From Eubacterium sp. UBA3720 (GTDB lineage: Bacteria; Bacillota; Clostridia; Lachnospirales; Lachnospiraceae), in the NCBI GenBank assembly GCA_002371335.1, contig DFHP01000113.1, positions 1-11,807 of the forward strand: a stretch of 11,807 nt of DNA. Direction: 5' to 3'. A program made the position numbers and the translations under genes. Within the stretch, counting starts at the first letter, position 1. Each line of letters begins with the position of its first letter. The notes below the pieces were generated by a model, which saw nothing but the letters and a program-made list of their open reading frames with translations, searched no databases and was not told where the DNA came from. Below, one piece after another: positions 6,696-11,807 of this stretch.

Positions 6696-7427
6696 ATGGT
6701 GGATAAGGTAAAGAGGAGAAAGCGGTTGCTGTGGCTGATACCGACCGCGGTGATCGGGCTTGGCCTGATAGGTTTTCTGATGTATGCAGCGGTTTATTAC
6801 CACGCGGACGTGAATGCGGAAGAGGCGATGAGATCAGGCGCGGATGTTCAAATCACAGAAACAGACTACGGATGGTTTTTTGACGGAGAGGGAGAAGAGA
6901 ATGCGCTGATCTTTTATCCCGGCGCGAAGGTGGAGGAGACGGCTTACGCTCCTTTGCTCCGTGAGATCGCAAAGAGGGGGATAGACGTGTGCCTTGTAAA
7001 AATGCCGCTTCGTTTTGCTGTTTTTGGAGCAAATAAGGCCGAAAAAGTCATGAGAGAGTATGAATACGATCATTGGTATATAGGCGGTCATTCTCTCGGC
7101 GGCGCAATGGCGGCTGACTTTGCCGCGACCAAAGGAGACGGCCTTGACGGCGTGATCCTGCTCGCCGCGTATTCGACGAAAAAGCTGGATCAGCATCTTG
7201 ATGTGGTATTGATATATGGTTCCGAGGACAAGGTTCTGAGCATGGAAAAATACAGTAAATACATGAGAAACGTCCCGGATATGACATCAGAGCATATCAT
7301 CGGAGGAGGAAACCATGCCCAGTTCGGTTCTTACGGACCACAGAAGGGAGACGGCAAGGCCCTGATCCCGCCGGAGGAACAGGTAAACAAGACCGTAGAC
7401 GCCATATTAAAAAAAGTAAAGCCGTAG
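6696..7427 (+). CDS. Membrane-anchored alpha/beta hydrolase
   Basis: A 243-residue protein with a basic N-terminus (KRRKR) and one hydrophobic helix at about 11-35, so it is probably anchored with the catalytic domain outside the membrane. The hydrolase fold is of the Abhydrolase_5 kind: nucleophile S133 in GGHSLGG (130-136), acid D178 in YGSEDK, and H207 in GGGNHAQFG. The triad is complete. The substrate cannot be inferred; relatives are esterases or carboxypeptidase-like serine hydrolases. I start at 6696 rather than the in-frame ATG at 6630 because GGGGAG (6683-6688) lies seven bases before it, and the longer form would be translated from the 30-bp repeats. The ACT-domain gene follows after 26 bp, so the two probably share a transcript. 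Confidence 0.88.
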   Translation: MVDKVKRRKRLLWLIPTAVIGLGLIGFLMYAAVYYHADVNAEEAMRSGADVQITETDYGWFFDGEGEENALIFYPGAKVEETAYAPLLREIAKRGIDVCLVKMPLRFAVFGANKAEKVMREYEYDHWYIGGHSLGGAMAADFAATKGDGLDGVILLAAYSTKKLDQHLDVVLIYGSEDKVLSMEKYSKYMRNVPDMTSEHIIGGGNHAQFGSYGPQKGDGKALIPPEEQVNKTVDAILKKVKP

Positions 7428-7453
7428 AAAAAAACAAATAAGGAGAAAATATT

Positions 7454-7822
7454 ATGACTTTAAAAACACTGAATTATGACCTGACAGTTTGTAAAACCGC
7501 GGCAACAAAGGATATTGATCTTTCCGCTGATTTTTATTTCGTGGGAAAAACAGACGAGGAGATCTCTCTCGTATGCAGAACGGAGGATACTCCGGCAAAT
7601 ACTGTTGCCCGGGATGACGGATGGCGCGGATTCCGTATTCAGGGAGTGCTGGACTTTTCGATGATCGGAGTTTTGTCAAAGATATCAACGATCCTCGCGG
7701 AAAATAAGATAGGGATATTTGTAGTGTCTACCTATAATACCGACTACATCCTTGTGAAAAAAGAAAATTTTGAAAGGGTAATGAAAGTGCTCGAAGACAA
7801 GAACTATGAGATCACCCGCTAA
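7454..7822 (+). CDS. ACT_7 domain protein
   Basis: A 122-residue cytoplasmic protein. The second half, residues 58-110, carries a clear ACT_7-type signature: GFRIQGVLDFSMIGVL at 59-74, then the IGIFVVSTYNTDYILV stretch at 86-101. ACT domains bind small ligands, commonly amino acids, and this stand-alone type (COG3603-like) probably senses an amino acid; the ligand is not readable. The first half is the companion ACT-like fold expected for the family, and overall length is normal. AAGGAG at 7440-7445 lies eight bases before the ATG. It is most likely co-transcribed with the hydrolase. No clear terminator follows the stop. Confidence 0.85.
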   Translation: MTLKTLNYDLTVCKTAATKDIDLSADFYFVGKTDEEISLVCRTEDTPANTVARDDGWRGFRIQGVLDFSMIGVLSKISTILAENKIGIFVVSTYNTDYILVKKENFERVMKVLEDKNYEITR

Positions 7823-7897
7823 AAGCGAAATGAAATCAAAAAAAGAAATTGACACATTCATTATATAAGGCAGTAAGGGGCGAATCAAGTCAAAACT

Positions 7898-7984
7898 ATC
7901 TGTTTGGCTAAAGAAGACTCCATCTGTCTGAATAAAGAAGAAACCAGGCTAAAGAAGACATGATCTGTTTGGGAGAAAGAGAAC
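7898..7984. repeat. Degenerate short tandem repeats
   Basis: The motif ATCTGTNTG followed by (C/A)TAAAGAAGA appears at 7898-7918 and 7922-7941. CTAAAGAAGAC recurs at 7949-7959, and ATCTGTTTGG again at 7963-7972 followed by AGAAAGAGAAC. The units are 22-27 bases and imperfect. No long ORF reads through them. They may be a decayed array or a leader with repeated binding sites. Confidence 0.5.
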
Positions 7985-8017
7985 AACAGTCTTTCAGGGC
8001 AAAGGAGGCGATAACGA

Positions 8018-8074
8018 ATGATGCGCAGACAGAACGCACGTGATAGAAAGCGGCAGGCTGAGCTGAAAAGTTAG
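8018..8074 (+). CDS. Possible 18-residue basic peptide
   Basis: ATG-ATG start, 18 codons, stop TAG; the product is MMRRQNARDRKRQAELKS, with seven basic residues. It is preceded at 8001-8008 by AAAGGAGG nine bases before the first ATG, as good a ribosome binding site as any in the window. It sits in the 445-bp gap between the ACT gene and the next gene, after the short repeats. It could be a leader peptide, a small protein, or the surviving start of a deleted gene. I do not recognise it. Between 8075 and 8267 I see nothing else. Confidence 0.35.
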   Translation: MMRRQNARDRKRQAELKS

Positions 8075-8267
8075 TATGATGTTATTTCACTCCCATTACT
8101 ATTCTTACCTGGCTGTCATGGCTGCATATGGTCAGCGGAGAAAACCGCGGCCGGGCAATGTGAAGAACCGGTGAGGAGAATCTGTGCCATTAAAAGGGCG
8201 CTATCCTCGCATCCGGGATTTTTACAGCTGTCTGCAGGGCCATGAAGCAAGGAAGGAGAATCTATAT

Positions 8268-8660
8268 ATGAAAAAAATCATCAAAGTCATACTGGCCATC
8301 TCGGCAGTCGTCTTTATTCTGCTGGCAATATCCTTCGGAAGGATCATCTACCTGATAAAATTTGCCGAAACAGAAGTCCTGACCACGGAAGCTGACGACG
8401 GAGAACATTCACTGACGGTTTACCAGATCGGAGAGCCGGAATGGCCCTTTGGCCTCACACACTGCCGCCTGGATCTGTACGAGGGTAAAAAAAGGATCAT
8501 AAAAGAGCCGGTCGCGATCGCCGATGACGGAGCGGTGGCCTACGCAGGGAACTTCCTGATCACCTGGCAGGAAGACCGGGTCGATGTAAAAGTGGTAGGC
8601 TCGGAACAGGAACCGGAGATGTACAAATTATTTTTTGACGGAAAAGTTAAAAAAAATTAA
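8268..8660 (+). CDS. Small membrane-anchored protein of unknown function
   Basis: A 130-residue protein beginning MKKIIKVI with one hydrophobic segment at about 5-28, then a soluble domain of about 100 residues that would face outward. The domain has a strand-rich pattern: HSLTVYQIGEPEWPFG, then an RLDLYEGKKRI strand, then ITWQEDRVDVKVVG, ending in LFFDGKV. This is reminiscent of the small Firmicutes exported proteins of the DUF5412 kind, but I would not assign it to a family. I start at 8268, not at an in-frame ATG-less upstream extension near 8184, because GGAAGGAG (8251-8258) lies nine bases ahead and the hydrophobic N-terminus begins here. No lipobox cysteine follows the helix. It appears to be a single-gene unit. 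Confidence 0.72.
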   Translation: MKKIIKVILAISAVVFILLAISFGRIIYLIKFAETEVLTTEADDGEHSLTVYQIGEPEWPFGLTHCRLDLYEGKKRIIKEPVAIADDGAVAYAGNFLITWQEDRVDVKVVGSEQEPEMYKLFFDGKVKKN

Positions 8661-8737
8661 AAAAAGTATGAAAAACGTTTGTACAATGTTTGTGTGGGGC
8701 GCATAGAATGACAATTGCTTGTTAATATCCTAACAGC

Positions 8738-8788
8738 GCTGCATTTTTGAACCGCATGTAATATCGTTTCTGAGAATGCAGCAGGAGG
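8738..8788 (+). promoter_or_regulatory. Stem-loop followed by an orphan Shine-Dalgarno
   Basis: GCTGCATT (8738-8745) pairs exactly with AATGCAGC (8775-8782), and the stem can be extended inward by four pairs with wobbles. Immediately after it is AGGAGG (8783-8788). The usual ATG position after this Shine-Dalgarno reads ATAGGG, so no gene starts there. It may be a leader structure or the start region of a lost gene. Confidence 0.4.
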
Positions 8789-8821
8789 TAATAGGGGTCT
8801 GGAAACCACGTCTCCGAATTA

Positions 8822-8901
8822 TTACGGTCAGAATGACCCGGCATCATGGATGGACATAAAGAATTTACGGTCATTTTGACCCGGCATCATGGTTGGACAT
8901 A
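8822..8901. repeat. Two 37-bp direct repeats, each with a GGTCA-N3-TGACC palindrome
   Basis: Copies at 8822-8858 and 8865-8901 (period 43) match at 33 of 37 positions. Three of the four differences are the central triplet of a palindrome (GAA in one, TTT in the other), so the arms GGTCA/TGACC are fully kept. CGGCATCATGG-A/T-TGGACATA follows in both. They lie 257 bp upstream of the lipoprotein start. The layout fits a paired protein-binding site, though both copies also read DPASW in one frame. The rest of the 8661-9157 gap shows no convincing gene or promoter. Confidence 0.7.
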
Positions 8902-9157
8902 GAGAGATGGGTATGATAAAACAAGTATTGCAGCTTGCTTCTGCAATGCTTCCGTTATCAGCGCGAAAGACATTCCTGTTAAATGAATTGCCCGAATTTA
9001 AGATGAGCGCACATGATCCCTATTATCCCACCCTTCCAGCGATCTTCCCCCCTTTATGTCAAATTTCAAGAGATGCAGATACTGAACCGTATTATCCGGA
9101 AAGTTGTTGAATCATACAGTGTGTGGCTTGAAAACTATATATAAGGAGAAATGATCT

Positions 9158-10126
9158 ATGAAAACAATCAAAAGAAAAGCGGCGATGCTTCTTCTGGCGT
9201 CGTTTTTGGTACTTTCCATGCTCGGCCTTGCCGCGTGCGGAAAAAAGAGCACGAAAGACATCGTCACAGCTGCCACCGAGAAGGCAAATAATGCCAAGAG
9301 CATGACATATGACATAGACATGGAAATGGCAATGAGCATCATGGGGCAGGAAATGACGATGAAGATGTACGGCTCCGGAGAAATGATAAATGAGCCGGTC
9401 CAGCTGTCGATGATCATGAATATGGATATTTCGGCAGCAGGCAATTCTCAGGCTAACCTGATGAAAATATACGCGACGAAGGAAGATGATGATTTTGTCG
9501 TTTATATGGGAGCAGGTACCGGCGAAGACGATATTTCCTGGTCAAAAACCACAGAAGATGCCTCCACTTTGAACCAGTACAACGCAAGAGAGTCCCTGGA
9601 TATATATGTTGATGCTGCCGAGAGCTTTAAAGAGACAGAGACCGAGAAGATCAACGAAAAAAATGCGACAAAGTATGAAGGCGTTATTACAGGTGACGCA
9701 GTAAATAAAGTAATTCAGGAAAGCGGCGTTATGGAGCAGTTTGCTTCAATGGGAATCGATGAGAGTATGGTCGAGACTATCTCAAACATCTCCGCTGATA
9801 TTCCTCTGACACTCTGGATCACGGAAAAAGACGAAGAGATTGTTCAGTACAGGATCGATCTGACGGACTACATAACGGAATTTATGAAGGCTTCCATGAA
9901 AGATCAGGGCGTGGGATCTGAGGATATGTTTGCGCTTGATATAACAAGTATGGTAGAAACGATCACCGTGACCGGTTATGACAATGTTTCCGAGATCCAG
10001 ATCCCGGACGAGGCGCTTAACGCGCCGGCATTGGATGATTATTCGGATGGCTCTGACACATCGGATGTTTCAGATGTTTCCGCAGTCCCGGATATCGCTG
10101 ATGAAGAACCGGCACTCGAAGAGTAA
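9158..10126 (+). CDS. Met-rich lipoprotein (DUF6612-like)
   Basis: A 322-residue exported lipoprotein. Residues 1-26 are a lipoprotein signal (KRK, hydrophobic core, lipobox LAAC) with the lipidated cysteine at 27, so it sits on the outer face of the cytoplasmic membrane. The mature part begins with a helix (DIVTAATEKANNAKS) and a strand-rich body similar to the LolA/LppX-type lipoproteins that Firmicutes encode as DUF6612; family assignment is by general resemblance. Residues 49-89 hold twelve methionines. The last 30 residues are an acidic DS-rich tail with SDVSDVS. AAGGAG (9143-9148) lies nine bases before the ATG. The ligand is unknown; the fold suggests a hydrophobic molecule. A strong terminator follows, so this gene ends its own transcript. 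Confidence 0.85.
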   Translation: MKTIKRKAAMLLLASFLVLSMLGLAACGKKSTKDIVTAATEKANNAKSMTYDIDMEMAMSIMGQEMTMKMYGSGEMINEPVQLSMIMNMDISAAGNSQANLMKIYATKEDDDFVVYMGAGTGEDDISWSKTTEDASTLNQYNARESLDIYVDAAESFKETETEKINEKNATKYEGVITGDAVNKVIQESGVMEQFASMGIDESMVETISNISADIPLTLWITEKDEEIVQYRIDLTDYITEFMKASMKDQGVGSEDMFALDITSMVETITVTGYDNVSEIQIPDEALNAPALDDYSDGSDTSDVSDVSAVPDIADEEPALEE

Positions 10127-10146
10127 AATAAATGGGGATGTACGTC

Positions 10147-10164
10147 GCTGACAAACCCGTCAGC
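10147..10164 (+). promoter_or_regulatory. Small hairpin after the lipoprotein gene
   Basis: GCTGAC/GTCAGC with an AAACCC loop lies 20 bases after the stop. The loop bases AACCC could instead pair with GGGTT at 10175-10179, so two exclusive folds are possible before the main terminator. It is not followed by a T-run. Confidence 0.35.
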
Positions 10165-10198
10165 TTAAAATAATGGGTTAGCTTATAATCAAAAAGAT

Positions 10199-10237
10199 CC
10201 GGCAAGGCAAAATGAAAATGCTTTGCCGGGTTTTTTT
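10199..10237 (+). terminator. Rho-independent terminator of the lipoprotein gene
   Basis: An eleven-pair stem, CCGGCAAGGCA against TGCTTTGCCGG with one G-U pair, encloses a nine-base A-rich loop. It is followed by G and seven T residues, a standard intrinsic terminator. Confidence 0.92.
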
Positions 10238-10247
10238 AGATGATAAT

Positions 10248-10309
10248 GTAAAGCGAACTTGACATCTTGGCGTGCAGGTGATATATTTAAGATGTAAAGC
10301 AAACTTTAC
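10248..10309 (+). promoter_or_regulatory. Promoter with two operator palindromes for the HTH gene
   Basis: TTGACA (10259-10264) and TATATT (10282-10287) are separated by exactly 17 bases, the best sigma-A promoter in the window. GTAAAG-CAAA-CTTTAC at 10294-10309 is a perfect palindrome covering the expected start point. GTAAAG-CGAA-CTTGAC at 10248-10263 is a second copy with one arm mismatch, overlapping the -35 box. The two sites share the word ATGTAAAGC. This arrangement suggests autorepression by the HTH protein encoded just downstream. Confidence 0.82.
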
Positions 10310-10329
10310 TTTTTCCGGGAGGAACAGTA

Positions 10330-10533
10330 GTGAAAAACAGGATCTCAGAACTGAGAAAAGAACGAAAACTGACGCAGCAGGATCTGGCAAAGCTTCTGGG
10401 AGTGACGCGTCAGACGATCATTTCCCTGGAGGGAGGAAGATATAATCCGTCCATTACTCTTGCGTTTAAGATCTCGCATGTATTCGGTACCACCATTGAG
10501 GATGTTTTCATTTACGAGGAGGACGAGATATGA
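10330..10533 (+). CDS. HTH transcriptional regulator, YozG/YgzD-like (Cro/CI type)
   Basis: A 67-residue Cro/CI-type DNA-binding protein that is nearly all helix-turn-helix domain. It opens with KNRISELRKERKLTQQDLA (residues 2-20), the recognition helix region is VTRQTIISLEGGRYNPS (25-41), and the helix after it reads AFKISHVFGTTIEDVF. It uses a GTG start, with GGGAGG (10317-10322) seven bases upstream; the family nearly always begins M-K-N-R-I, which fits. The stop overlaps the next start by four bases (ATGA), so the two are translationally coupled. These short regulators, typically next to a multi-pass membrane protein, usually repress their own operon; the two palindromes at the promoter support that. 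The inducing signal is unknown. Confidence 0.93.
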   Translation: MKNRISELRKERKLTQQDLAKLLGVTRQTIISLEGGRYNPSITLAFKISHVFGTTIEDVFIYEEDEI

Positions 10534-10934
10534 AAGAAAAATTACCGCTTTGGGTTTATGTTCTAATGACAGCCGCCGGTCTCGGCATCCTGATCGCCGG
10601 CGGGATATTTGAAAAACAAATCATAATCAGCACCGCCGTCGGATCGGGACTTTTTGCCTACGGCATTGCCCGTCTGTACAGAGAGGGAAGGATCAGAAAG
10701 GATCCCGCGTACGCTGAAAAACTGAAGACGCAGGCGAAGGATGAAAGACTGATATATATCGCGGACAAGGCCAGGAGTATGACTCTTATCATTTCTATCA
10801 TATTGCTGGCGGTCCTGAGCATCGTGCTGCGGGCGGCAGGCCGGGAGGGTTACGGATTTGCCTGCCTGTATATAATGTGCGGGATAACGTTTCTTTATTT
10901 TATAGTATATCTGATCATCAGAAGGAAATACTGA
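10530..10934 (+). CDS. Four-helix membrane protein paired with the HTH regulator
   Basis: A 134-residue integral membrane protein. Predicted helices lie at about 7-26, 31-49, 85-101 and 108-130. A charged loop (50-84) contains KDERLIYIADKARSMT, a DER-x3-I-x-DKA segment characteristic of the small membrane proteins (DUF2178-like) that accompany YozG/YgzD-type regulators. The start overlaps the HTH stop by four bases, so it belongs to the same autoregulated operon. Its function is unknown; a signal-sensing or stress role at the membrane is inference from the pairing. No terminator with a T-run is visible directly after it. Confidence 0.85.
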   Translation: MKEKLPLWVYVLMTAAGLGILIAGGIFEKQIIISTAVGSGLFAYGIARLYREGRIRKDPAYAEKLKTQAKDERLIYIADKARSMTLIISIILLAVLSIVLRAAGREGYGFACLYIMCGITFLYFIVYLIIRRKY

Positions 10935-10985
10935 TCTGGCGGAGGCGGAGGGGGAGATTGCATTAAATAGGGGAGATAGTATTAA

Positions 10986-11013
10986 ATGAGATATTCTGCG
11001 GCAAATATCTCAT
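10986..11013. promoter_or_regulatory. Perfect 10-bp inverted repeat between operons
   Basis: ATGAGATATT and AATATCTCAT are exactly complementary around the 8-base spacer CTGCGGCA. There is no T-run after it, so it is either a weak terminator of the HTH operon or a protein-binding palindrome upstream of the next promoter. Confidence 0.45.
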
Positions 11014-11052
11014 AATGATACTTCTAAACAGGATTTGTGATTGCACTCCGGC

Positions 11053-11089
11053 TTGATTTTGTATACGATAAATACATAATTGTGCACAA
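11053..11089 (+). promoter_or_regulatory. Candidate promoter and palindrome for the MBL-fold gene
   Basis: TTGATT (11053-11058) and CATAAT (11075-11080) are 16 bases apart, a reasonable sigma-A promoter. TTGTGCACAA (11080-11089) is a perfect 10-bp palindrome just past the -10 box, in a position where a bound repressor would block initiation. TGTAT/ATACA also pair within the spacer. The leader from there to the gene is about 75 bases and holds a CAGCCGC/GCGGCTG stem (11093-11125). Confidence 0.5.
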
Positions 11090-11162
11090 CTACAGCCGCG
11101 TGATGATATGATGGGGCAGCGGCTGACATGGCGCAAAATATAATACAGATGGAGGTAATATG

Positions 11163-11807
11163 ATGGTCATTAAAGCAGTCAAATTCAGAAAAGATGGTTT
11201 CTCAACGCAGCCGTTCGCTTTCGGCGGCGAAGAAGGTCCGGACAAATTCGATCAGTCCGTCAGATACCGCGGCGGACTTACGAACTATCTCATCGATACA
11301 GGGGATGAAGTGATCCTGGTCGATACAGGAATCCCCGCAGGAACGCCGGAGGAAGTGCCGGATGAGAAAAGCATCGCATATACAGGGAAAAACATTTCAA
11401 GCTATATGGAAGCTTTTGAAGCTCTGGGCTACAAACCGGAGCAGGTCACAAAAATCCTCCTTACACATAAACACGCCGATCATTCCGGAGAGCTGCGCTC
11501 CTTCCCGAACGCAAAAATCTATGTGAACGAAGACGAGGTAGCAGCTGACGAGCTTCAGGGCATCCCGAATCTCGTTCCCGTGAAATTTACGGACGGCGCG
11601 TACTACAACTTCCCGGCGTGCCAGAAGATCCGGGATGGAATCTATTTTATCAAGGCAAAAGGTCATACGAACGGAAACAGCATCGTCATCGTAGAACTCG
11701 ACGGTCTCTTCTACATGATTCACGGAGATATCACCTATACGGATGAAGCGCTTTACGCAAATAAACTCTCAGTGGTATTTGAAGATCTCCCGGCAGCGCG
11801 TGAAACG
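11163..11807 (+). CDS. Metallo-beta-lactamase-fold hydrolase, C-terminal end missing
   Basis: Open to the window edge, 215 codons visible. The metal-binding signature THKHADHSG sits at 101-109 (H102, H104, D106, H107), with further ligands H168 in KGHTNGNS and D189 in HGDITYT. That is the full set for a two-metal MBL enzyme except the last histidine, which would lie beyond the edge. An N-terminal YRGGLTNYLIDTG strand pair and LVDTG (52-56) fit the fold. The family covers lactonases, thioesterases and glyoxalase II-like enzymes, so the substrate is not readable. Two ATGs are adjacent (11160 and 11163). GGAGG at 11151-11155 is four bases from the first and seven from the second, so I prefer 11163. 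It has its own promoter. Confidence 0.9.
   Translation, partial: MVIKAVKFRKDGFSTQPFAFGGEEGPDKFDQSVRYRGGLTNYLIDTGDEVILVDTGIPAGTPEEVPDEKSIAYTGKNISSYMEAFEALGYKPEQVTKILLTHKHADHSGELRSFPNAKIYVNEDEVAADELQGIPNLVPVKFTDGAYYNFPACQKIRDGIYFIKAKGHTNGNSIVIVELDGLFYMIHGDITYTDEALYANKLSVVFEDLPAARET

Noticed and set aside
6512..6697. Minus-strand ORF with a repeated GTGDGD-x-F peptide, also echoed near 2200-2300
   Set aside because: The peptide repeat arises only because the 30-bp DNA repeats are a multiple of three. There is no ribosome binding site, and the frames overlap the hydrolase promoter and REP units.
7849..7870. Promoter beginning with TTGACA after the ACT gene
   Set aside because: The -35 box is perfect, but the TATATA is only eight bases away and no -10 box lies at 16-18 bases.
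8889..9110. Plus-strand 73-codon ORF
   Set aside because: It starts inside the second 37-bp repeat, has no Shine-Dalgarno at either possible start, and the product looks like no protein I know.

Overview
The window looks like chromosomal DNA of a Gram-positive anaerobe of the class Clostridia, most likely a Lachnospiraceae-type gut or anaerobic bacterium. The supporting signs are strong AGGAGG ribosome binding sites, a secreted CotH-kinase protein carrying clostridial-type cell-surface repeats, a CobW-like protein with a TIGR03943/DUF1980-like tail, a Met-rich lipoprotein, and a small HTH regulator paired with a membrane protein. Base composition is fairly balanced. I see no rRNA, tRNA, CRISPR array, transposase or phage gene. 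The taxon is an inference from gene style.

Layout. Positions 1-1983 (minus strand) hold a CobW-like GTPase cut by the left edge and, upstream of it, a compact zinc-type alcohol dehydrogenase. The 283 bp between them is a train of at least six hairpins. Positions 2030-2267 carry a very long perfect hairpin and a REP-like GGAAC...GTTCC unit. Positions 2268-6365 (minus strand) are one 1365-residue secreted protein: signal peptide, low-complexity linker, CotH kinase domain, GBS Bsp-like repeat, four paired cell-surface repeats, and a C-terminal peptidase C26 (gamma-glutamyl hydrolase type) domain. Positions 6366-6695 are a divergent intergenic region with an inverted REP unit and three exact-period 30-bp tandem repeats of the same REP family. 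The big gene is therefore bracketed by copies of one repeat.

Positions 6696-7822 (plus strand) are a membrane-anchored alpha/beta hydrolase and an ACT_7-domain protein, probably one operon. Positions 7823-8267 hold short degenerate repeats and an 18-codon ORF with a perfect ribosome binding site. Next comes a small membrane-anchored protein (8268-8660), then a 497-bp gap with a long stem-loop, an orphan Shine-Dalgarno and two 37-bp direct repeats that each contain a palindrome. A Met-rich lipoprotein follows (9158-10126) and ends in a clear terminator. Positions 10248-10934 are an autoregulatory-looking HTH/membrane protein pair with a near-consensus promoter and two operator palindromes. The window ends inside a metallo-beta-lactamase-fold hydrolase (from 11163).

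The plus-strand genes look like several short independent transcription units rather than one pathway. The most unusual item is the secreted CotH kinase-peptidase C26 fusion; its pairing of a protein-kinase fold with a gamma-glutamyl hydrolase fold is not explained by any standard pathway I know.
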